A stretch of 50,628 nt of DNA from assembly GCA_018672475.1 (NCBI GenBank), contig JABHFS010000209.1, forward strand, positions 1-50,628. Reading direction: 5' to 3'. Of this stretch, positions 39,349-47,925 are shown piece by piece. This stretch comes from Gemmatimonadota bacterium. GTDB lineage: Bacteria > Latescibacterota > UBA2968 > UBA8231. The notes under the pieces were generated by a model. The model had not been told where the DNA came from and made no database searches. It saw only the letters and a program-made list of their open reading frames with translations. The position numbers were made by a program, and so were the translations under genes. Each line of letters starts with the position of its first letter. The stretch's first letter is position 1.

Positions 39349-40713
39349 ATGAAGCGAATCGGGGTTCTCACCGCTGGCGGGGATACGCCCGCGCTCAACG
39401 CCACGATCTACGGTGCGGTTTTGCGCGCGAGTCAACTACGCATGGAGATATTTGGTTTTATCAAGGGCTTCAGCAGCTTGCTCAACCCGCGGTTGCCGCA
39501 TGTGCATCTCAACCCTCTGTTACAGGTTATACCCGAATTGGACGCCACGTTGGGTGGCACGGGTTTGGGCGCGTCGCGCGATTATCTGCCCGGCGACGAC
39601 CCAGCGTTGGTCGACCAGATCCTCGTCCGTCTCGATCAGCTTGGCGTCGAGGGGCTGATCTGTATCGGCGGCGACGGCACGCTCAATGGTCTGCAGCCTC
39701 TCACCGAACGTCTGCCGGTGGTCCTGGCACCGAAAACCATCGACAACGACCTCGGACTCAATTATCCGAGCGAACCCGACGAGTGGTATCGCGACGATGA
39801 CGACGCTTATTATCGCAAGGAATCGAAGCTCGTTTTTAACCAGGAACACATGGTCAACTATGTCACGCCTGGTTATGCCACCGCCGTCTTCGATTCGGCG
39901 ATGGGAGTCGAGCGGGTGCGCACCACGGCGGAGAGCCACCGGCGCATCGCGATTATTGAGGTGATGGGGCGCCACTCGGGTTATATCGCGCTGGGTTCGG
40001 CCTATGGACGTCCCGATATCGTGTTGGTACCGGAGTGCCCAGTGCATATCGACCCGCTGGTCGAACGCATCAAGGATCTCTACGATTTGCAGAAAAATGT
40101 GGTGATCGTGTGTGGCGAGGGCATCGTCGATGAAGAGGGCAACGAATTGGGCGCGGCGCAGCAGACGACCGACCCGGCGGGTAATATCGTACTCAGTGGG
40201 GCCGCCGAGTCGTTGCGCGCGATGTTGATCGAGCGCATAGGCGACGACTATTTTAGCTCGCGTCGCCGTGGTGAGTCGGCCAGCGCGGCCATCTTCGTTC
40301 GCAAAGTGGGGCATACGCAGCGTGGCGGACGCCCGGTGCTCTTTGATCGTTTTTATGCCTCGCAGCTTGGTGGCAAGGCGGTGGATATGCTGCAAGAAGG
40401 GCAGAATAACGCGGTGGCGGTGCTGCAGTGGGGGCGCGAGCAGGGCTTTTATGTGGACAGTGTTGCAGGACATCGCTTGCGCGACCGTTGGGGGCAGATC
40501 CACGCGCGGCCGATGCACGCTTCGTTTTACGACGAAGAGCGGATGAAACCATCGCAGGTTGGCATCGATTATTTGTTGCCGATATTCACTTCGGCGATAG
40601 GGCACGACGATGTGGAGCATATTCGCCACACGCTTTTCGACTCGGGCAATCTGATGTTGCCCTATCACTCGATAAATACTGACGTCAACAAGCGGATTCG
40701 CTATTTGCAATAG
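39349..40713 (+). CDS. pfkA: 6-phosphofructokinase
   Basis: A PFK of about 454 residues, longer than the 320-residue bacterial type. It phosphorylates fructose 6-phosphate in glycolysis. The start LTAGGDTPALNA, the nucleotide-site GGDGT (109-113, counting from 39343), PKTIDND (130-136), MGRHSGYIAL and QRGGRP blocks are present. GGDG at the phosphoryl-donor site suggests ATP, while Lys in PKTIDND is the PPi-type residue, so donor choice is open. An acidic insert of about 30 residues (NYPSEPDEWYRDDDDAYYRK) follows PKTIDND. I start at the second ATG (39349), 6 bases after AAAAGG. A TATACT box lies at 39310. Confidence 0.93.
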   Translation: MKRIGVLTAGGDTPALNATIYGAVLRASQLRMEIFGFIKGFSSLLNPRLPHVHLNPLLQVIPELDATLGGTGLGASRDYLPGDDPALVDQILVRLDQLGVEGLICIGGDGTLNGLQPLTERLPVVLAPKTIDNDLGLNYPSEPDEWYRDDDDAYYRKESKLVFNQEHMVNYVTPGYATAVFDSAMGVERVRTTAESHRRIAIIEVMGRHSGYIALGSAYGRPDIVLVPECPVHIDPLVERIKDLYDLQKNVVIVCGEGIVDEEGNELGAAQQTTDPAGNIVLSGAAESLRAMLIERIGDDYFSSRRRGESASAAIFVRKVGHTQRGGRPVLFDRFYASQLGGKAVDMLQEGQNNAVAVLQWGREQGFYVDSVAGHRLRDRWGQIHARPMHASFYDEERMKPSQVGIDYLLPIFTSAIGHDDVEHIRHTLFDSGNLMLPYHSINTDVNKRIRYLQ

Positions 40714-40719
40714 GGCTAT

Positions 40720-41445
40720 TTAGCCCCGAAAGAGTGGATACCGTTTTTGGTAATCGGACATTTCAGGACCGTCGTAGCGATTGTCTTCGCGGTGTGGCAC
40801 CGTGTTGTGGTGACCCTGGTAGTGGCCACCCCAAAGAAAGCGGCGGCCGGGCTTTTGCGGACGACGGGCCGAGTGGAAGAGCCCGGTGTCGAAAACTATG
40901 GCCGAGCCGGGCGGGCAGTAGACCACCTCTTGGCCGGGCCAGTCGCCTTGGCGTTCTAGGCTGGCCGGAGCCCAAGGGTCGATGAGGCGACGCGGACTGA
41001 CGACCAGCGGGCCGACGTCGTCGTTCGAGCCGTCGAGATAGACATTACAGAGCACGCGGTCGAAATGACCTAGGTGGTCCAGCCGTTGCAAATCCCACAT
41101 AACCTCTTCGCTGCGGTGTTCGGTGTTGAGGTGGTAATGCCAGTCGCAAAAGTCGCGGGTTTCGTCGCAGAGCAGGGCGCCGCTGTGCGCTAATCTCACT
41201 TCATCCTGCAGCACCAGGGCGAGCAGGTCGAGTATCTCATTTTTTAAATAATAAGGCGCCATTTCGGGCGCGTATTTCAGTAGCGGGTGCATGACGAAGC
41301 CAAAGCGTCCGCCCATCGGCGGTTCGCTGGCGCGCTGCCAGGCGTCGGTGAGGATCCGGCGGATCTGGCGGCGTTCGTTCTCGCCGTAGACGGATTCGAG
41401 CACGCAGTATCCGCGGGCGCAGAGGTCGGTGACTTTGGGGTGCAT
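40720..41445 (-). CDS. PhyH-like dioxygenase with an HxH motif (PhyH 5)
   Basis: A 241-residue protein with the layout of a phytanoyl-CoA dioxygenase: ARGYCVLESVY at the start, CNVYLDGSNDDVGPLVVSP in the middle and GSAIVFDTGLFHSARRP before a final Arg block (KPGRRFLW). The first metal motif reads DWHYHLN (H103, H105), so the usual acid is His; the distal His is in LFHSARR. A three-His site would resemble cysteine-dioxygenase-type centres. It is convergent with phosphofructokinase (6 bp) and divergent from pyrD (83 bp). Function unknown. Confidence 0.82.
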   Translation of the reverse strand: MHPKVTDLCARGYCVLESVYGENERRQIRRILTDAWQRASEPPMGGRFGFVMHPLLKYAPEMAPYYLKNEILDLLALVLQDEVRLAHSGALLCDETRDFCDWHYHLNTEHRSEEVMWDLQRLDHLGHFDRVLCNVYLDGSNDDVGPLVVSPRRLIDPWAPASLERQGDWPGQEVVYCPPGSAIVFDTGLFHSARRPQKPGRRFLWGGHYQGHHNTVPHREDNRYDGPEMSDYQKRYPLFRG

Positions 41446-41528
41446 AACGTAGAAACCTGCCGTTGAAATTCGATCTGTAATAGCATAGCTTACGCATTAA
41501 ATCCCAACGATGAAATGGCAATGAGTAT

Positions 41529-42638
41529 ATGAGTGTCTATCGGCATATGGTGCGGCCGCTTTTATTCCGCTGTGATCCGGAGTGGATCCACGAGCGCGCG
41601 ATGGATCTCGGCGAGCGCGTGGGCGCTTCGGCCGCTGGGCGCAATCTGCTCAAGGGCCTTTTTTCCTTCGCGGATAGCCGCTTAGCCACCGAGGTTGGCG
41701 GGTTGCGCTTTGCCAATCCGCTGGGCATGGCGGCGGGTTTCGACAAGAACGGGCGGGTGATACAGGCGTTGGCGGCGATGGGCTTTGGCTTTGTCGAGGT
41801 CGGGTCGGTGTCGGCGCACGCCTCAGAGGGCAATGCGCGGCCTAGGCTTTTCCGTTTGCCGCTCGACGAGGCGGTGGTGGTCTATTATGGTGTGCCTAAC
41901 GACGGGGCCGAAGTTGTAGCTGAACGCGTGTCCGGGCGGCCGACGGATGCGCCCTTGGGCATCAATCTCGTCGAGACGAATACGGGGCGGCCGGTCGCGG
42001 CGGAGGCTGTGGTGGCGGAATTCGCCGAGGCGGTGAAGCCCTTTGTCGGACGCGCCGATTATATTGCGCTGAACCTCAATTGTCCGAATACGACCGGGGG
42101 CATCAGTCCTTTTGACGGCGGCGGGCATTTGCGCGATCTGCTGCGGGAGTACGCGGTGATCGATGATTTGCCTCCGGTCTTCCTCAAGTTTACCGCGCAT
42201 GTCGACCCGGCGCGCATGGCGCGCATGCTAGAGGCGGTCGACTCCTTCGATTTTGTCAAAGGGTTCGTCTTCAACTTGCCGCCGGGCAAGGACTATCCGC
42301 TTAAGTCGCCGGCCGCCGAAGTCGACCCGTTGCCCGGCACGCTCTGCGGGCGGCCGGTGCGGGAGATGATTGACGAGGCGCTGCGTTTCTGGTATGCGCG
42401 CATCGACCGGACGCGGCACAAGATTATCGGTGTGGGTGGGATCTCGTCGGCGGAGGATGCCTATCGCAAGATCCGGCTGGGGGCTTCGCTGGTGCAGCTC
42501 TATTCAGCGTTGGTGTTCAAGGGCCCGGGTATTGTACGCGAGATCAACGCAGGTTTGGCGCGGCTTTTGGCGCGGGATGGCTACGCGCACGTGGCGGAGG
42601 CGGTGGGGGTGGATAATGAGGCGAAGGCTGTCGTCTAA
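41529..42638 (+). CDS. pyrD: dihydroorotate dehydrogenase, quinone-type family
   Basis: A 369-residue flavoprotein that oxidises dihydroorotate to orotate in pyrimidine synthesis. The N-terminal helical part (MSVYRHMVRPLLFRCDPEWIHE) is that of membrane-bound class 2 enzymes. FMN-binding blocks are MAAGFDKNG, VGSVS, IGVGGISS and QLYSALVFKGPG. At the active-site base position, where class 2 enzymes have Ser (N-S-S-P-N), this one reads LNLNCPNT with Cys (C185), as in class 1. The electron acceptor is probably quinone by its N-terminal part. It stands alone with no strong ribosome site. Confidence 0.93.
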   Translation: MSVYRHMVRPLLFRCDPEWIHERAMDLGERVGASAAGRNLLKGLFSFADSRLATEVGGLRFANPLGMAAGFDKNGRVIQALAAMGFGFVEVGSVSAHASEGNARPRLFRLPLDEAVVVYYGVPNDGAEVVAERVSGRPTDAPLGINLVETNTGRPVAAEAVVAEFAEAVKPFVGRADYIALNLNCPNTTGGISPFDGGGHLRDLLREYAVIDDLPPVFLKFTAHVDPARMARMLEAVDSFDFVKGFVFNLPPGKDYPLKSPAAEVDPLPGTLCGRPVREMIDEALRFWYARIDRTRHKIIGVGGISSAEDAYRKIRLGASLVQLYSALVFKGPGIVREINAGLARLLARDGYAHVAEAVGVDNEAKAVV

Positions 42639-42680
42639 GTAGGGCAGATGAAACGGAGAACGATAAGTGAAGTTCTCGCT

Positions 42681-43697
42681 TTAAAATTTTTCCGGGCGCT
42701 CTGGTTCCCCGCTCTCAATCGACGCGAAGGCCGCCTCGCAGACCGCTACGGTCTTGGCACCGAAACGCGCCGGAATGGGATTGCTCATTTTGCCGTCGAG
42801 CACATCGAGAAAATCCACCACTGCATCGGCCCAGCCGTGGCCGCCGACGATTTCGCTGGGCTCTTCGTCAAAGGTCACCGGTTCCTCGCCCCGTCGATGC
42901 AACTGCCCCTGCCATAGCGAACCCTCCGACCCGTAGACCGCTAACATGCCGCCGCCCATGCCGTGGCCCGAGCAACCGCTGGTGACGAAGACCTTGCCGA
43001 GTGCGCCACTGGCAAATTGCAAACTTAGAATATAGCAATCGTCCGAGGGGAATTCCGGCACGGTCATTTTATTGGCGTAGGCGAAGACCTCTTCTACTGG
43101 GCTGTCGATGGTCCATAACATCAAGTCTATCGGATGGCAACCGCCGCCGAGCAGAATATTCTGGGGGTTTGTCCGGTCGGCGCGCCAAGGGGTGTGGCTC
43201 GAACCTTCTGCGGCGTAATAGCTCCACATATCGTGGATATAGTCTCCCTGGATAAAGAAGATCTCGCCGATTTGGCCCGCTTGGGCCGCACGGGCCATCG
43301 GGCCCCAAGGGTGCATATAGCGCATTGTGTGGTCGGTCATCACATGGCGGTCGCAAGCCTCGGCCGCCTCGACGATGCGGCGGGCGTCGGAGACGGTGGT
43401 GGCGAGTGGTTTTTCTATTAAGACGTGGCAGTTATGTTCGAGTGCAAGCAGGGTTTGGTCGGCGTGCAAATGGTCGGGGCCGGCGATGACGACGACGTCG
43501 GGTTGAGTTTCTTTGAGCAACACGGCGAAGTCCGTACCCGTTATAGCGGCGGGGTAGTGCGCTAGTTGTTTTTCGAGCTGGCGCGGTTGCGGGTCGACGA
43601 GGGCGGTGATTTGGCCGCGGCCGTCTTGAGTGGCGACTTGCGCGACGGCGCGGCCGGCGCTGCCGCATCCGGCGATGAGCAAGGTATAGGGTGACAT
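42681..43697 (-). CDS. Gfo/Idh/MocA-family oxidoreductase
   Basis: A 338-residue NAD(P)-dependent dehydrogenase. The Rossmann motif is IAGCGSAG (G10, G12, G15) and the family signature EKP stands in IEKPLATT (E95-P97). The C-terminal half is the usual beta-sheet dimer domain, with GGCHPIDLMLW (a catalytic His block) near residue 190. Such enzymes oxidise sugars or cyclitols. The ATG at 43697 follows AGGAAT. It is convergent with pyrD (42-bp gap). A decayed small gene lies just upstream on the same strand. Confidence 0.91.
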   Translation of the reverse strand: MSPYTLLIAGCGSAGRAVAQVATQDGRGQITALVDPQPRQLEKQLAHYPAAITGTDFAVLLKETQPDVVVIAGPDHLHADQTLLALEHNCHVLIEKPLATTVSDARRIVEAAEACDRHVMTDHTMRYMHPWGPMARAAQAGQIGEIFFIQGDYIHDMWSYYAAEGSSHTPWRADRTNPQNILLGGGCHPIDLMLWTIDSPVEEVFAYANKMTVPEFPSDDCYILSLQFASGALGKVFVTSGCSGHGMGGGMLAVYGSEGSLWQGQLHRRGEEPVTFDEEPSEIVGGHGWADAVVDFLDVLDGKMSNPIPARFGAKTVAVCEAAFASIESGEPERPEKF

Positions 43698-43749
43698 AGT
43701 TATTCCTATCAAGGCTAAGTGAAGCTGCAGCTTCTTTTGCCCGGGTGGT

Positions 43750-43856
43750 TACGGGCACCTAGGCGAAGCGAACGATCCATCGGGGTCGCCGTCGTTGTAG
43801 GCGGCGATGGTGTTGTAGAGAATTTATTTGATGTCGCGTCCGGTGGTCTGTGTCAT
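43750..43856 (-). pseudogene. small gene remnant, possibly NTF2/SnoaL-like
   Basis: From an ATG at 43856, preceded by AGGAAC, the minus strand reads MTQTTGRDIK, a TAA, then in the same frame ILYNTIAAYNDGDPDGSFAS before similarity fades. A helix ending in AAYNDGDPD is typical of the first helix of NTF2-like (SnoaL) proteins, which often accompany oxidoreductases. The in-frame stop after ten codons and the loss of the rest mark it as dead. It would have been the first gene of the unit with the Gfo/Idh/MocA gene. The family call is weak. Confidence 0.4.
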
Positions 43857-43982
43857 GGCGTTCCTGGGTGTGCGGTCTAGGTTCTCCTTCATTTAATTAA
43901 TCGCTATTCGGCGCACGATTCAGTATATAGAGGGTTAATGTGGGACAGTTGGTGGACTTTTACAATATGAAATGGAGGACTT

Positions 43983-45218
43983 ATGCGCGTCACTGAGATT
44001 GAAATGCACGAAGTGACCCTCGATTACGACGAGCGGCGGGTCCATGAGTTGAGCCATTATTATTTTAGCAGGCAGCGGACGATTTATGTCGCGCATACGG
44101 ACAATGGGCTAGTTGGTTTGGGGGAGGGCGGGTCGCCGGCGTCGCAAGAAGATATCGACCGGTATATCGGGACGAATCCGTTCGAGTGGGTGGGGGACGA
44201 GACTTCTCTGGCCCTGGGCACGGCGATGTACGATTTAATGGGCAAGGCCGCGGGGGTGCCGGTGTATAAGCTCTTCGGGCCGAAGCAGCGCAGTTGGGTG
44301 CCGGTGGCGGGGTGGACGGTGGCGACGGATCCGGAGCGGATGGCGGCGGCGGTGGAGAATCTGGCGGGGCAGGGGCATACCTGGATGAAGTTCCACCTTT
44401 CGCCCTTTGAGAATGTTTTTGCGCAAACCGAGGCGATGCAGGCGGTGGCGCCGCCGGGTTTTAAGCTGCACTACGATTTCACCATGCACGGGACCGACGA
44501 CCATATGCCCGAGTTGTTGGATGGCTTGGCCGAGTATGCAATCGCCGGTTGTTTCGAAGATCCGCTGCCGGGGGAGGATATCGAGGGTTATATCGATTTG
44601 CGGCGACGGGCCAAGCGACCGATCGTACTGCACCATTTCCCGATGCGGGCGACCTACGAGATACTGATGGGGCCGGCCGATGCCTATATGTTGGGGCATT
44701 ATACCATCGGCGAATCGGTGCGCCGTGCCGGGCTCTTTGCCGGCGGCGGCAGCCCTTTTATGCTGCAGAATACCGGCGGTCAGATCACGCGCACGATGGT
44801 CGCGCACATGATGGCGGCCTTTCCCACCGCGACCTTTCACTCAGTCAGTGCTACCGAAAGTTTGGCCGGTGATGTGGTTGAGGAAAGGTTACAGCCGGTC
44901 AACGGCTTTATACGGGTGCCGGAGGAGCCAGGGCTGGGGCTGACCTTGGATCGGGAGGCATTGGAAAGATATCAGAGCGCCAAGGCACCCGAACCCGAGG
45001 CTTGGATAATTAAGAACACGTTCAAAAACGGAACGCGGATGTATAATCTCGTGACGCCGGACAAGCCGCATTTTATGGTGCGGCCGGATTGGAGCGGCGC
45101 GCTGCCGATGAGTTATGCCGCGCCTGTCGAGACGGAGTATTGGGATGACGATGGCTCGCGGGAGTTCGCCGAGATGCGCCAGCGTATCGAACGAGAGGAC
45201 ACGGTGCTTATTGGCTGA
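43983..45218 (+). CDS. enolase-superfamily (mandelate racemase / muconate lactonizing-like) protein
   Basis: A 411-residue protein with the two domains of the enolase superfamily. The Lys at the end of the second barrel strand is WMKFHL (K136), the first metal Asp lies in LHYDFTMH (D165) and the second acid in CFEDPLPGED (E192). At the place of the third metal acid the sequence reads RPIVLHHFPM, with His instead of Glu/Asp. Most members abstract a proton next to a carboxylate, as in sugar-acid dehydratases. GGAGG precedes the ATG at 43983. It stands alone on the plus strand; convergent with the next gene (45-bp gap). Confidence 0.87.
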   Translation: MRVTEIEMHEVTLDYDERRVHELSHYYFSRQRTIYVAHTDNGLVGLGEGGSPASQEDIDRYIGTNPFEWVGDETSLALGTAMYDLMGKAAGVPVYKLFGPKQRSWVPVAGWTVATDPERMAAAVENLAGQGHTWMKFHLSPFENVFAQTEAMQAVAPPGFKLHYDFTMHGTDDHMPELLDGLAEYAIAGCFEDPLPGEDIEGYIDLRRRAKRPIVLHHFPMRATYEILMGPADAYMLGHYTIGESVRRAGLFAGGGSPFMLQNTGGQITRTMVAHMMAAFPTATFHSVSATESLAGDVVEERLQPVNGFIRVPEEPGLGLTLDREALERYQSAKAPEPEAWIIKNTFKNGTRMYNLVTPDKPHFMVRPDWSGALPMSYAAPVETEYWDDDGSREFAEMRQRIEREDTVLIG

Positions 45219-45263
45219 GTGTGCGGCCTCGTCAGAAATAGCTTTCGCAGCCATAAACGAAAA

Positions 45264-46058
45264 TCATACGCTTTGTTCTCGCAGGTGTCGAATTACTTCT
45301 GCGATATCGCACTGGCAGGTGCCGGCCGCATAGGGGTGTCGGCCCGTGCGGCGGAGTGCCGCGCCATTGTGCTGGTGGAAGGCGCCGCGGTGGTCCATAT
45401 ACTGGCCCCAATGGCCGTAGGTGCCGCTCGAATAATCGCTTGCGACGAACGAGGCGCTCCACGATGGGGGGAACAGGGAGAGAAAGGGCGGTAGCTGGTT
45501 GAGCCAGGAACCGCAGCGCAGCCGAGTGGCGGCCGGGTGGGCGGCCGGGGCGTCGTGCAGCAGACGCAATAGACTTTCGACGAGTTGCGGGCGATATGCG
45601 GCGGAAAATGGGGAGGCGGGCCGGTAGGCGTTGCGGACGTGCAGGGTGATAGCGCCGGGGTCGTTCGCCCTGGTGTCGAAGCTCCAGCATTGATAGGGGC
45701 CTTGGCCGGCTTGCAGGGAACGCTCGTAGTGTTCGCGCGCGATGGGTTCAACGAGCGGCTGGAGGATGGTCCAGCACTCGGTTTCGAGCGCGTCGGTGTC
45801 GGCGACATCGGTGTGGGCGAAGATGCGTTCGGCGAGTTGTGCCCTCAATCCGTCCCAAGCTGCGTTGGCTGGCTCGAGGCTATAGGCGGGGTGGCGACCG
45901 TCGAAATGCATCGTCCTACGCAGGATATCGGTCCGCAATTCGAGCGCTTCATCTATCGGCACGGGCGGTTCACGGCGGCAGGTTAGCTCGCGGACGTAGC
46001 AGACCATCAGTTTGAGGGACTCTTGCAAGTAGTTCGCATGCGTGTGAAGGGGGTCCAT
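45264..46058 (-). CDS. uncharacterised 264-residue protein
   Basis: I do not recognise this protein. It starts well at the ATG at 46058 after AAGGAC and has no signal peptide or membrane segment. The N-terminal 140 residues are predicted helical by their pattern. The C-terminal part is rich in aromatic residues and has FLSLFPPSWSASFVASDYSS, YGHWGQYMDHRGAFH and a Cys-x-Cys (CQCD) near the end, which might form a metal site with the nearby His residues. Codon use matches the neighbours. It is convergent with the enolase-superfamily gene and next to the IS element, which has not disturbed it. Confidence 0.72.
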   Translation of the reverse strand: MDPLHTHANYLQESLKLMVCYVRELTCRREPPVPIDEALELRTDILRRTMHFDGRHPAYSLEPANAAWDGLRAQLAERIFAHTDVADTDALETECWTILQPLVEPIAREHYERSLQAGQGPYQCWSFDTRANDPGAITLHVRNAYRPASPFSAAYRPQLVESLLRLLHDAPAAHPAATRLRCGSWLNQLPPFLSLFPPSWSASFVASDYSSGTYGHWGQYMDHRGAFHQHNGAALRRTGRHPYAAGTCQCDIAEVIRHLREQSV

Positions 46059-46106
46059 AAGGGGTGTCCTTATAAATGACGGCCTCGTATCTGGACTTGC
46101 TTTGTT

Positions 46107-47036
46107 TTAATGGACAATGATTGATGGTTCAAAATTCTGTTCGTACTGGACCGGTGTATTGTATCCCAACGCGGAATGGGATCGTTGCCGGTTGTAAAAC
46201 ACTTCAATGTATTCGAAGATGGCTTGTCGCGCTTCTTGTAGCGTATGAAAATCTTGGTGATGAATCAATTCCGTTTTCAACGTAGCCATGAAACTCTCCA
46301 TCGGTGCATTGTCCCAACAGTTGCCTTTGCGGCTCATCGAGCGACGAACTCGATGGTGGAGCAACAGGCGGCGATAGCCGCGACTGGCATACTGCCGCCC
46401 TCTATCCGAATGGTGCAACAAGCGATCGGTGGGGCATCGTTGGCGCAATGCCATATCCAGCGCGGCCTTGGTCAGATCCTCTTTCATGCGCGAATTCATC
46501 GCCCAACCGACGACTTTTCGAGCATACAGGTCCATGACTACGGCCAAATACAGCCATCCTTCTCGGGTCGGCACATACGTGATATCGGCCACCCATTTTC
46601 CATTAGGGCGATTGGCCGTAAAATTACGGTGCAGTCGATTCGGGGCTACCGGATGAGCATGCCGACTATCCGTCGTCGCACGAAACCGCCGTCGACTCTT
46701 GCGGGCACGGAGTCCGGCCTGTTGCATCAGACGTGCGACGCGGTCGCGTCCCCCCGCACGCCCTGGTTTTGTAATGCATCATGGATGCGCGGACTACCTA
46801 CCGTTGTTCGGAGCGGGTGTAGATCAAGCGGATACGCTCCAGCAAGTGTCGATTTTCGATCGCACGTGGACTTTCACCGCGTTGTCGCCAAGCGTAGTAC
46901 TCACTGCGAGGAACAGCCAATACATGGCACAACACCGTCACTCGATAATGGACTCGTTCCCGCTCGATAAAGCGATATCTCATGACGACTCCTTGGCAAA
47001 GAAGGCCGTCGCTTTTTTAAAATATCGCGCCTAATA
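46107..47036 (-). mobile_element. IS3-family insertion sequence, broken
   Basis: The minus strand encodes an IS3-type OrfB transposase in pieces. The part from 46983 reads MRYRFIERERVHYRVTVLC; a frameshift near 46800 leads to VGSPRIHDALQNQGV and another near 46748 to DRVARLMQQAGLRARKS, after which 46107-46727 is open. The DDE catalytic residues are present: DITYVPT, HHSDRGRQYAS and GNCWDNAPMESF. Upstream, only the tail of OrfA survives (KKATAFFAKESS at 46984-47022), with A6G before it, the usual frameshift site. The front of the element and its inverted repeats are missing, so it is not mobile by itself. Confidence 0.88.
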
Positions 47037-47047
47037 GGGTCGTCAAT

Positions 47048-47282
47048 TTATTGTTCGTTAAGTGTTTTATCGCGTGCTATTTGTATTCCGCCTACAGGCC
47101 GATGCTGAATTGACGTGAATTTGTCGCACATAGGACACGTTAGAGCTATAACGGGGGCCACATCGAAATCGGCAGGTTTGTTGCCCGCACTATTAGGACT
47201 ACGTGCGACTTCTCCCCCCTCGCGCCGAGCAGATTCCGACGAACAATGCAAGATAACGCCAGCTTGTAGCTGCCACTAACAT
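47048..47282 (-). pseudogene. small exported-protein frame, probably broken
   Basis: An ATG at 47282 with AAGGAG six bases before it opens a frame with a signal-like start (MLVAATSWRYLALFVGICSA) that ends at a TAG after 27 codons. In another frame the DNA stays open to a TAA at 47048 and reads ALTCPMCDKFTSIQH and RDKTLNEQ. One frameshift would join the two into about 78 residues with a CPMC motif. It starts 11 bp after the membrane-protein gene. This is a weak case. Confidence 0.35.
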
Positions 47283-47292
47283 ATATTTCTCC

Positions 47293-47925
47293 TTATTGCG
47301 GTTCATCTGTTCGGGGGATCGGTTCAGGCGCTTCACCGCCAGCCAGTCGCATCAGCTGGACCATAAAATCGACCTGACCCCGAAACCATCCTTCTGACAG
47401 TTCGGACTCGGAATACTTCCGGCTATATTCGATAAACCCGGTCTCAATAATCAAATGAGTCAGAGTCGAAAGGTCATTGTCCAGCGTCAGAAGCAATTGT
47501 CTTACGTCCATTTTTTTCAGAAACTCACTGCTGGGACTCTCCGGTTCAACGCTTATCTCGAACATCCTGTCAATAATATCGTCGTCAATCTCGACATCCT
47601 TTGTCATCCCCAGTTTTTCCTTCAAACCGGTAAATGCCGTTTGGGGTTGGAGAGTAACTGTATATGATGATGAGCAATTGATTCGGGCGATAAACTGGGG
47701 TTGAGAATGTTTTGATCCAGGTCGAAATTGAAATGAGACATCCGTTCCCTGATAGACGCCTGACAGTGTCACTGTGGAAATGGCACCACCACTCATGTGG
47801 AGATTGAATTTCTCCGCAATCGCCGCGAGTTTCTTTTTTCGCCTCCTATAATGATAAACCAGAAGTGTAATGACAAGCGGGAATATGATAAAAGGAAGGG
47901 TGGTGAAAATTTTTTCAATCTCCAT
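47293..47925 (-). CDS. predicted membrane-anchored protein, unknown function
   Basis: A 210-residue protein I do not recognise. Residues 9-26 form one membrane helix (LPFIIFPLVITLLVYHYR) followed by a basic cluster RRRKKK, so the rest should lie in the cytoplasm. The soluble part begins with beta-type strands (VTLSGVYQGTDVSFQFRPG) and ends with a long helical stretch and a Pro-rich tail. Base composition is lower in G+C than in the core genes to the left, which suggests a different origin. It lies next to a broken IS element in an accessory stretch. No clear ribosome site precedes the ATG at 47925. Confidence 0.7.
   Translation of the reverse strand: MEIEKIFTTLPFIIFPLVITLLVYHYRRRKKKLAAIAEKFNLHMSGGAISTVTLSGVYQGTDVSFQFRPGSKHSQPQFIARINCSSSYTVTLQPQTAFTGLKEKLGMTKDVEIDDDIIDRMFEISVEPESPSSEFLKKMDVRQLLLTLDNDLSTLTHLIIETGFIEYSRKYSESELSEGWFRGQVDFMVQLMRLAGGEAPEPIPRTDEPQ

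Noticed and set aside
39520..40710. 396-codon minus-strand frame opposite phosphofructokinase
   Set aside because: It is antisense to a well-conserved gene, has no ribosome site or domain, and arises from GC-rich codon bias.
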